Assembly: GCF_012033695.1 (NCBI RefSeq)
Contig: NZ_JAAVJI010000001.1
Coordinates: 62,001-126,000 of the forward strand
DNA from: Pseudomonas quercus
GTDB lineage: Bacteria; Pseudomonadota; Gammaproteobacteria; Pseudomonadales; Pseudomonadaceae
Reading direction: 5' to 3'
DNA: 64,000 nt
Shown here: one piece after another, positions 21,301 through 29,200 of the stretch
How the letters are laid out: each line of letters begins with the position of its first letter
Numbering within the stretch: position 1 is the first letter of the stretch
Position numbers and translations under genes: made by a program
Notes under the pieces: generated by a model
Databases searched by the model: none
What the model saw: the letters and a program-made list of their open reading frames with translations, nothing else
What the model was told of the DNA's origin: nothing

Positions 21301-23251
21301 CGACGTGGAAAGCGCCGTCGGTGCCTTGCCAGGTGTGCGCGATGCAGTGGCCCAGGTGCGCGGTGAAGGCGAAGCCCGCCGTTTGTACGCTTGGGCCGTG
21401 GTAGAGGACGCGGCGATAACGGGCGCGCAGTTACTGACGCAATTGGCCGACCGCCTGCCCACCTACTTGATGCCCACCGCCGTTGTCCCGCTGCCAAGCT
21501 TGCCGTTGACCCCCAATGGCAAGGTCGACAAGGCAGCCTTGCCGCTGCCCACCCTGGCGCCTGTAGAGGACCAGCGCGAGCGGTTGGCAGCGCGCAATGA
21601 GCGCGAAGCGAGCTTGCTGGCGATCTGGCGTGAGGTACTGGGCCGGGATGACATCAGTATCGACGATAATTTCTTCGCCTTGGGCGGTGACTCGATCCAG
21701 GCCATTCAGGTCATCAGCCGGGCCCGTGCCAATGGCCTCACACTTAGCGTACGCGACCTGTTTGCGCACCAGACCGTCGCAGCCCTGGCCGAGCAGGTGC
21801 CCCAGGCCAGCACTGCCGTGCGTTACCAGGCGGTAGAGGGGCCTGTACCGCTCACCCCCATCCAGCATTGGTTCTTCAGTGAGCACCCTGAAGGGGCGAA
21901 CCACTGGAACCAGTCGGTACTGCTGGCCGCCGACCAGGCACTGGCCGTGACGCCGTTGCGCCAGGCCCTGGACGCGGTGATGCAGCGCCACGATGCCTTG
22001 CGCCTGCGCTATCAGCGTGACGCCCACGGCCACTGGCAGGCCCACAGCCTGCCCGCCAACACGCCTACCCCGGCGCTGGAACAGGTTGACCTGAGCCAGC
22101 ACGGAGAACCCGCAGCGGCCCTCAATGCCTTGGGCGACGAGGTACAGGCCTCCCTGGATATTCAGAACGGGCCCCTGTGGCGCGCCGTGCTGGCCACGCT
22201 GCCGGGCGGTGCTTCGCGGTTGCTGCTGGTGGTGCACCACTTGGCCGTGGACGGGGTGTCCTGGCGCATCCTGCTTGAAGAGCTGGCCCAGGCCTGGGGC
22301 CAGGCCCAAGCGGGCACGCCCATCGCGCTGCCGGCCCAAAGCCTGAGCTGGGGCCAATGGGCACAGGCCCTGCAGTCCCATGGGCAGTCCCCGGCGGTGC
22401 AGGAAGAGTTGCCCCGCTGGCAGCGACAGTTGGCGCCGACCCGCCAATGGACGGTCGAGCAACAGGCACGGGGCGGCTTACCCTTGGCGGCAGCCCCTAT
22501 GGACGTGAATCGTACCCTGGCCGCCAGCCAGGTCCTGCGCTGGCAGCTGGATCAGCCACACACCCAGGCACTCCTCCACCAAGCCACCGGCACCTGGCAG
22601 TGCCGGGTTGACGAACTGCTGCTGGCGGCACTGGCCCAGGCCTTGGCTGGGTGGGGCGCCACGGCGGGTGTGCTGCTGGAACTGGAAGGCCATGGCCGCG
22701 AGGAAGTGATCGACGGCCTGGACCTCACCCGCACGGTGGGCTGGTTCACCACCCGCTACCCCCTGTGGCTGGCCTGCGACGCGTCGCTCGCACAGACCCT
22801 GGCACAGGTGCGCCAGAGCCTTCGCGGCCTTGCGCACAAGGGCATGCACTACGGCGTGCTGGAAACCCTGAGCGATGCCTCGACACAGGCCGCCATTGCG
22901 GCGCTGCCCAAGGCCCAAGTGAGCTTCAACTACCTGGGGCAGTTTGGCCAGGGCGAGCAGGATGGCCCGCTGCGGCTGGCCTCGGGCGAGCAGGCTGGCG
23001 CGGCCTTGGGACCACACACCCTGTGTTCCTACGCCTTGGAAATGAACGCCTTGATCGTGGACGGCTGCCTGTCTGTGGACTGGCGTTACCTGCCTGGCCT
23101 GATTGCCCCGGCCCAGGCGTCGGCGTTGTCGGCCCAGTTTCAGGAGCTGCTGCGCACCCTGCTGGTACCGCCGCAGGCGCAGCCAGGCACGTTTGCCAGT
23201 GACGTTCAAGGCGACGACCTGGAGGCCCTGCTGGGGTCGATGGACGACTGA
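15302..23251 (+). CDS. Siderophore NRPS: C-A(Thr)-PCP-C-A(basic/Orn-like)-PCP-E
   Basis: NRPS of 2649 residues. Domains by residue: N-terminal linker 1-60; C1 with HHVIADG near 204; A1 with YTSGSTGQPKG near 664; PCP1 GGHSL about 1065; C2 with HHIIADG near 1265; A2 with YTSGSTGAPKG near 1735; PCP2 GGDSI about 2128; epimerase from about 2180 with HHLAVDG near 2313 and ELEGHGREE near 2460. No thioesterase. The A1 code reads DFWNIGMVHK, the standard Thr code. The A2 code reads DAEDTGTISK; acidic residues at positions 239 and 278 point to a cationic residue (Orn, Lys, Arg), but hydroxy- or acyl-hydroxyornithine cannot be excluded. Both C domains look LCL-type, fitting a Gly donor from NRPS1. Predicted output is Thr-D-basic. 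ATG 15302 has no clear Shine-Dalgarno. Confidence 0.94.
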   Translation: MNQSTSSNTAAPAAAPRDRQAISARYAALPVDKRSQFRARLAELNLEGSQLPAVPLLARAADGSARGPLSAMQQQLWFLARLDGDSSAYHMTGGLRLDGALSRERLLAGIAGLAQRHDTLRTRILEEDGEPVQAIDAFDPAAAQALCAFHDLRDATGTAPAGALEGLAEAFYLRRFDLEQGPLWRLALVTVGEGRHVLLLTLHHVIADGFSMAVLVREFAQGYSGQQPAAPLAVQFADWVQWQADWHSPAAHAADLAYWRKRLAEPLEPLALPLDRPRTEIRNGHGARTVHRLPAESLAGLRALAKAQRSTLSAILLAVYQLVLSRHSGQPTVRVGMPLANRDRSETAPLIGCLVNTVVIEAELAGALPFTALLQQVQQRLGEAMAHGGVSFADLVQALRPTPAPGVTPLCQALFNVLEVQGSGLPQLPGVQVTEWSPAHPVARYDLSLDIRDQSDTLTFAFIYATDIFNADTVQRLADDYFCLLEQVILDSQAPLGRLALAGLAPVTHQLPSTPFVSLAERLFDQARKRPDSTAVVAGDVALSYRQLSTGAQGLAARLQAQGVKAGECVGVCVERSAALPIALYGVLASGAAYVPLDPDYPLDRLQYILADAGITRVVVDPACQQRHVALFNGLACVTVEQTEQARALAPVHSHPDQLAYVIYTSGSTGQPKGVAVTQRNVARLLDVTLAPFALNEKDVWSCFHSYAFDFSVWELFGALSSGGQAVIVPYWAARSAEQFHALVHATGVTVLNQTPSAFLPLIQAEQDLRAPLHTLRCVIFGGEKLEPHALAQWLAWRGEAAPRLVNMYGITETTVHVTARDITLADTQGHAPSLIGEPLADLQLYVLDADLNPSPLGTVGELCVGGAGLARGYLGQPALTASRFVADPFGPPGARLYRSGDLARRLPSGELEYLGRNDAQVKIRGFRIEPGEISAQLREHPQVRSAVVVARPSGQGDLRLVAYLVAGPESTPMGAPLDAPSLRDYLATRLPAHMVPAAFVWLEALPLTANGKLDTKALPDPQAQQAERPFLPPEGAYEQALAAIWQDVLGDVTVGRDDNFFELGGHSLSAVKVTTRVRERLHLTLPLQQVFNLPTLRQFAAALADLQGVVSDVAPANTLRPRAQRDGFDPAQPLPVSQAQARLWVLWQLEPESSAYHVPGAVRLYGEVNAQRIRQAFTQVVARHEALRTTFHLVDGQPCQQVGLDTRFQWHTATFDATSPGALNEALREQVTRPFDLAQGPLLRVSLLSSSPTEHVLAVVMHHIIADGWSMNLLIDEFCTGHEALRQGMSAQWPALPIQCADHALWERSQQAQQAADLHWWQATLGAEQPVLDLPLARPRPAVRDGAGARYVHALSPEHTRALRHLAQGAGTTLFSTLLTAYQALLHRYSGQADLRIGIPVANREQLEVESLIGFFTNTLVIRAQVQGQQPFATLLDQTRTQVLDAQAHASVPFAQLVDALQPQRELGLSPLFQTMFNLQVTPPGQFATLGGLRVSTFESPAMGGETAPFDLTLDVTDRGDTLRLSFGYATDVLEPSTIEAMADHYVNLLSQVVAHPTRAIGALVLGTPVAPSAANRPYQCVLARFAEQASANAQACALRSPDTPHQATVSYGELAHDAGRVAARLMVANSPAEARIGLCVSRSPAMVAALLGIWRAGGAFVPLDPHYPPERLAHIVADAGIEQVVVDRASAALLSTVLKGLTLHVLEDHDLTPAVPLECQAPAATALAYVMYTSGSTGAPKGVAMTHGALSVHMEDVFARFALNAQDRVLQFSTINFDAALEQLLPALCVGARVVLRGPELWSWPEFNAVLAEEAVTVADLPTAFWQQWLGDLPTALPALRLVTVGGEALSGQALARWRASGLCNVRFENTYGPTEAAISAMSRHTRAADTQEAVVTLGTAYPGRAVHVLDAWGNRVPDGATGELCIGGEGLARGYLGRPAATAERFVPDPFGLPGARLYRTGDLCRVRPGQQAEPVIDYLGRGDRQVKLRGYRIELADVESAVGALPGVRDAVAQVRGEGEARRLYAWAVVEDAAITGAQLLTQLADRLPTYLMPTAVVPLPSLPLTPNGKVDKAALPLPTLAPVEDQRERLAARNEREASLLAIWREVLGRDDISIDDNFFALGGDSIQAIQVISRARANGLTLSVRDLFAHQTVAALAEQVPQASTAVRYQAVEGPVPLTPIQHWFFSEHPEGANHWNQSVLLAADQALAVTPLRQALDAVMQRHDALRLRYQRDAHGHWQAHSLPANTPTPALEQVDLSQHGEPAAALNALGDEVQASLDIQNGPLWRAVLATLPGGASRLLLVVHHLAVDGVSWRILLEELAQAWGQAQAGTPIALPAQSLSWGQWAQALQSHGQSPAVQEELPRWQRQLAPTRQWTVEQQARGGLPLAAAPMDVNRTLAASQVLRWQLDQPHTQALLHQATGTWQCRVDELLLAALAQALAGWGATAGVLLELEGHGREEVIDGLDLTRTVGWFTTRYPLWLACDASLAQTLAQVRQSLRGLAHKGMHYGVLETLSDASTQAAIAALPKAQVSFNYLGQFGQGEQDGPLRLASGEQAGAALGPHTLCSYALEMNALIVDGCLSVDWRYLPGLIAPAQASALSAQFQELLRTLLVPPQAQPGTFASDVQGDDLEALLGSMDD

Positions 23252-23293
23252 GCCAGGCTGCCCCCGCTGGGGCTCAACCGATTATTAAAGTGA

Positions 23294-26200
23294 ATGACTA
23301 TGTCTATGACCAGCGATGCCATGCCCACGGGCAGCCCGTTCCGGCGCAAGAGCAACATCGAATCCGTCCAGCACCTGGTAGGGGTGCAGCCGGGCCTGTT
23401 AAGCCAGGCGCTGCAAGCCGGGGGCGATGACCCTTATTTTTCCCAATACGTGTTCGAGCTGGACGGCACCTTGGACGTCGCCGCGTTTGAGGCGGCCTGG
23501 CGCGACGTGATCCTGCGGCATGAGATCCTGCGGGCAGATTTTCGCTGGCAAGGCCTGAGCCAGCCGGCCATGGTGGTGTACCGCGATACCGGCCTGGGCT
23601 GCACGCACCTGGATTGGAGCGCACTGGGCGCTGCCCAGCAGCAGGCTCAGCTCGATGCTGCCTGGGCACAGTGCCGTGCCCAGGGCTTTGATCTGGAAAA
23701 CGCTGCCGACCTGCAGCTGCAATTGATTGCGCTGGGGGAGGGCCGTTATTGGTTCGTGTGGCGCCTGCACCACGTGCAACTGGACGGCTGGAGCCTGCCC
23801 ATTGTGTTACGCGACGTGATGGCGCTGTACACCCAGGCGGTCGGGGAGGCTTCTGGCAATGAACCCCTTGGTGCACACCCGGCACCCCGCCTGAAAGCCT
23901 ATCGCCAATGGCTGGATGCCCAGGACCGCGGCGCGGCCGAGCAGCGCTGGTGCGACGCCTTGGCACCGTTCTCGGTGCCCACCCCGCTGCCGGTCAGCGC
24001 GGGTAACGCCACAGCGGGCGGGCGCCGCTACGCCGAATGGCGCTGGCGCCTGGCCGGTGACGATAGCCAGGCACTTGCAGCCTTTGCTCGCGAACAGCGG
24101 GTCACCCTGGGCAGCCTGGTGCAGGCGGCCTGGGGCCTGCTGCTGGCACGGCATGCGGATCGCGACGAAGCCGTATTCGGCGTGACCGGCTCCGGTCGCC
24201 CGGCCGAAGTGGACGGCATGCAGGCCATGGTCGGCGTGTTTATCAATACCGTGCCCATGCCCGTCCACATTCCCGCAGCCCAACCGCTGGGTGAGTGGCT
24301 GCGCGCCGTGCAGGCCCAGGCCTTTGCACTGCGGGCGGTGGAGCATGTGCCGCTGGCGCAGATTCAGGCCGTCAGCAACGGCGGCCGTGCCGTATTCGAC
24401 AGCATTGTGGTGGTGGAAAACTACCCGGTGGAAGCCGGTGGCGCACAGGCCGCCGGCCTGCGCGTGCGCTTGCTGGGCCTAGGCGATAAGCCCGCCCTGG
24501 GCCGGCGCGACACCGATGGCCGCAACCCGTACCCGCTGAGCCTGATCGTGGCGGCGGGCGCCACCTTCGATTATGTCCTGGCCTACGACACGCGCCGTGT
24601 GGACCACGCCACCGTTGAGCGCCTTGGCGAGCAACTGGGCGCCTTGCTGCGCGCCTTCGTCACCCACGGCAACACCCCGGTTGGCGAGCTGGGCCTGGGG
24701 TTGGCCGAGGCACCCGCCGTGGCCAAAGCGCCTGCGGTACCAGGCTTATTGGCACGTATCGCCCGCCATGCCGCCACCCAGCCCCAGGCCGCCGCGCTCA
24801 GTGACGGTGAACAGGTGCTGGGCTGGGCCACCCTGTGGCAGCGCGCGGGCCAACTGGCGGCTCAGTTACGCCACCTGGGCGTTGCGCCGGAGCAACGTGT
24901 GGCCTTGGCCTTGCCCCGTGGCCCCGCATTCGTTACTGCCATTGTGGCGGTGTGGCGTGCCGGCGGCGCCTATGTACCCCTGGACGTGGACGCGCCCGGC
25001 GAGCGGTTGGCCTGGCAAACCCAGGACAGCGCCTGCGTGTGCGTGCTGGCGGCACAGGGCGCGCCGGCCTGGCTGCCCGAGGGCATGGCGTGCCTGGACC
25101 TTCAGGCACCGGTTGGCGCACCGTGGCTCACTACCTTGCCAGGCGATACCTTCCCAGCCGATACCTTCCCAGGTGATGCAGGCCCGCTGCCTGGCCAACT
25201 GGCCTATGTGATCTATACCTCCGGGTCCACCGGGCGCCCCAAAGGGGTCGCGGTGCCTCATCAGGCCCTGGACGCCTACCTGGCGGCCCTGATAGCGCGC
25301 CTGCCTGAAGGGATCGAGCGGGCAGCCTGCCTGTCTACCCCGGCCGCCGACCTAGGCCACACCACGCTGTTCGGTGCGCTGTGGGCGGGTTGGACCCTTC
25401 ACGTGCCGCCTCAGGCGGTGAGCCAGGACGCCGACCTGTGTGCGCAGTACATGGCCCGTGAACGGATCGACCTGCTGAAAATCGTGCCGTCCCACTTGGG
25501 TGGCCTGCTGCAGGCTGCCGAGCCGGCGCAGGTACTGCCGGCCCGTTGCCTGGTGCTGGGAGGCGAGGCTGCCAGCCCGGCCTTGCTGGCGCAACTGGAC
25601 ACCCTGGCGCCCCACTGCCAGGTGCTGAACCACTACGGCCCCAGCGAAACCACAGTGGGCGCACTGACCTGGCACCGCGTGCAGGGCAGCGCCAGCCAAT
25701 GGCCCCTGGGCCAGCCCCTGAGCCATGCCCAAGTGCAGTTGCAAGACGCCCATGGCAACCCGGCCGGGGCCGGTGCGCGGGGCGAACTGTGCATCGGTGG
25801 CCAGGGTGTGGCCCGCGGTTACCAGGGCCAGCCCGCCCTGACCGCCGAGCGTTTCACGCCCGACCCGCTGGGCCAGGGCACCCGCGTCTACCGCACGGGC
25901 GACCGGGCCTACCGCGACGCCGACGGCCAGTTCGTGTTCCTGGGTCGGCGCGACGATCAAGTGAAAATCCGCGGGTATCGCGTTGAGCCTGAGGAAGTTG
26001 CCCACTGCCTGCGCGCCCAGCCCGGCGTTACAGAGGCTGTTGTGATCGCCCGCTGCGACGAGGCCGAGCGCATGCAACTGCACGGGTTTGTGACCGGCCA
26101 GGGGCTGGACACCGCCCACCTGCGCAGTGCCTTGCAAGCCCTGCTGCCCCCGGCCTGGGTGCCCGACACGCTTACGGTGCTGGCCAGCCTGCCGTTGACC

Positions 26201-29200
26201 CACAATGGCAAGGTGGACCGCCAGGCCCTGGCGCCGGCCCCCACCCTGGCCGCTCCTCAGGCCGCACCCGCCGCGCCTGGCAGCGCCACGGAAGCCGCGC
26301 TGCTGGATATCTGGCAAGGCACGCTGGGCCGGGCCGACATCGGCGTGAACGACAACTTTTTCGAGATCGGCGGGGATTCCATCCTCAGCCTGCGCATCAT
26401 TGCCAAGGCCCGCCAGGCCGGTATCGGCCTGACGCCACGCCAGCTGTTCGAGCACCCCACCATTGCCGGGGCGGCAGCGGTGGCCAAGGCTGTCACGGCC
26501 AAAACCCGCCCAACCGCTGCGGCCGCGCCCACTGTCAACCAAGGCCAGCCCCTCACGCCGATCCAGGCGCGGTTTTTCGAGGAACATTCCCAGGCGCCTA
26601 GCCACTGGAACCAGTCGCTGCTGCTGGCCTCTACCGGCGGCTTGTCGTGGGATGCGGTTCAGGTCGCTGTGAGTGCCGTCATGGCCAGCCACGATGCGCT
26701 GCGCCTGCGCTTTTCCCGTGGCCTACAAGGCCGCTGGGAGCAGCAGGTGGCGCCTCAGGCAACCGCGAGCCTGGCGCGTGTGGACCTGCGGGCCAGCGAA
26801 GACTGGCGTGCCGACCTGGCGCAGGCGGGCGAACAGGTGCAGGCCTCCCTTGACCTGGCCAAAGGCCCCTTGTGGCGCGGGGCACTGTTCGACCTGCCGG
26901 ATGGCAGCTCGCGGTTGTTGTTGGCCGTGCACCACCTGGGCATCGATGGGGTGTCTTGGCGCATTCTGCTGGAGGACCTGGAACAGGCCTACACCCAAGC
27001 CCTCACGGGCGCGGCGCCTCAGGTGCCGGCCCCTGGCACCACCTGGGCTGAGTGGGCCACGGCCTTGGCACGCCATGCCCAGCAACCAGAGGTACAGGCC
27101 GAGCTGCCGTTCTGGCAGCAGCACCTGGCGGCCACCGCTGCCTGGGACGCCCCCACCCGAGCACGCGGCGGCCTGCCCTTGGCAGCGCCCCTGGCTGATG
27201 TCGCCCATGCGTTGAGCAGCACCCAGACACTGACGCACACGCTGGACGCCAAACGCACCCAGGCGCTATTGGTTGACGTACCAGGGGCCTACCGCACGCG
27301 GGTAGACGAAGTGTTGCTGGCCGCACTGACCGACGCCCTGACCCACTGGAGTGAAACCGCCGGTGTGTTGGTAGAGCTTGAGGGTCATGGCCGGGAGGAC
27401 GTGATGGCTGAACTGGACCTGAGCCGCACGGTAGGCTGGTTCACCACCCGCTTCCCCACCTGGCTGGCCACCGGCGTTAGCCCGGTACACACCCTGGCCA
27501 ACGTCAAGCGCACCCTGCGTGGGCTGCCCCATAAGGGCTTGCATTTCGGGGTGCTGCGCTACCTGGGCACGCCTGACACACAGGCGGCCCTGGCGCGCCT
27601 GCCCCGGCCGAGCGTGAGCTTCAACTACCTGGGCCAGTTCGGCCAAGGCCAGGAAGGCGCGAGCGTGATGCGCATTGCCAGCGGCGAAGCGGCGGGGCAG
27701 GCAGTCAATGGGGCGGAGCCTTGCGAGCACGCCTTGGCGTTCAATGCCTGGATCGTGGAAGGCCAGCTGACTGTAGAGTGGCGGCACCTGCCCGCCGTGC
27801 TGGCGCCCGCGTTGGCCCAGGTGCTGGCCGATGATTTCGATACCCGCCTGCGTCACTTGATCGACCATTGTGCTCAGGCGCCCCGTGGCGCCACGGCGGA
27901 AGACTTCCCGCTGGCCGGCCTGGACGCCGCTGGGTTGCAGGCGCTGAACCTGCCCTTGGGCGACGTGGCCGATATCTACCCGGCCACGTCGCTTCAGCAG
28001 GGGTTGATCTACCACGCCCAGCGTCGCCAGGGCAGCGGCACGTACGTCAACCAGCTGCAGTTGCGCCTGGAAGGGGCACTGGATACCGCGCGCCTTGCCC
28101 AGGCCTGGCAAGCCACGGTGGCGCGCCATGACATCCTGCGCACGGCCTTCCATCACCGGGCCGACGGCGAGCTGCTGCAAGTGGTGCTGCGCGAGGTGCC
28201 TTGGGCGCCCCAGGTCCATGACTGGCGTGGCACATCGGCAACGCAAGCGCCCGAGGCCTTGGACAGGTGGTGCCGTGACGACCTGGCTCAAGGTGTGGCC
28301 ATCGATCAGGCACCGCTGATGCGGGTGAACCTGTTCCAGTTGGCAGACGGCACCCACGAACTGGTGTGGACGAGCCACCACGCCCTCACCGATGGCTGGA
28401 GCAGCTCGCGGGTGCTGGACGAAGTGGCCGCACATTATGCGGCCGAGGGGCGCGCGAACCTGCCAGCCCCTGGGCGTTATCGGGATTACGTGGCCTGGCT
28501 GGCCCGCCAGAACACCGGCGAAGCCTACTGGCAGGCCCGTTTCGCCGAGGCCGACGCCCCAGCGATGCTGGCTGGGGTACTGGGCAGTGCAGCCCAGCCC
28601 CGCCCCGGCATCGGCCATTTGGAGCAGGCAGTGCCTGCGGCCCTCGACAACGCCGCCCGTGCAGCGGCGCAACAGGCACGGGTGACCCTTAATACTCTTA
28701 TTCAAGGCGCCTGGGCACTGCTGCTGGCCCGTTATGGCGGCCGCGACAGCGTGCGGTTCGGCGTGACCACCTCCGGCCGCAGCATGGGCGAGGCGCAGGT
28801 GCCCGGTATTGAAAACATGCCCGGGCTGTTCATCAACAGCTTGCCCCTGAACCTTCATGTGCCGGCGGCCGTCGCGCCAGGTGCGTGGCTGCGGCAGGTG
28901 CAACAGGCCAACGCCGAGCTGCGCGACCATGAGCACAATGCCCTGGCACAGGTGCAACGGTGGGTTGGGCTACGGGGCGAGGCGTTGTTCGACAGCCTGC
29001 TGGTGTTCGAGAACTATGACACCGGGGATGCCGCCAAGCACGCTGCCAACGGCGACGGGCAGCCGCTGCGTATCCGTACCGCCAAGGCGGTTAACCGCAC
29101 CCACTATCCTTTGACCCTGAGTGTGACACCCGGCGCGCCCCTGGCACTGGAGTGGGCCTGGGACAGCCAACTGCTGGACCGGGACCTGGTCCAGCGCCTG

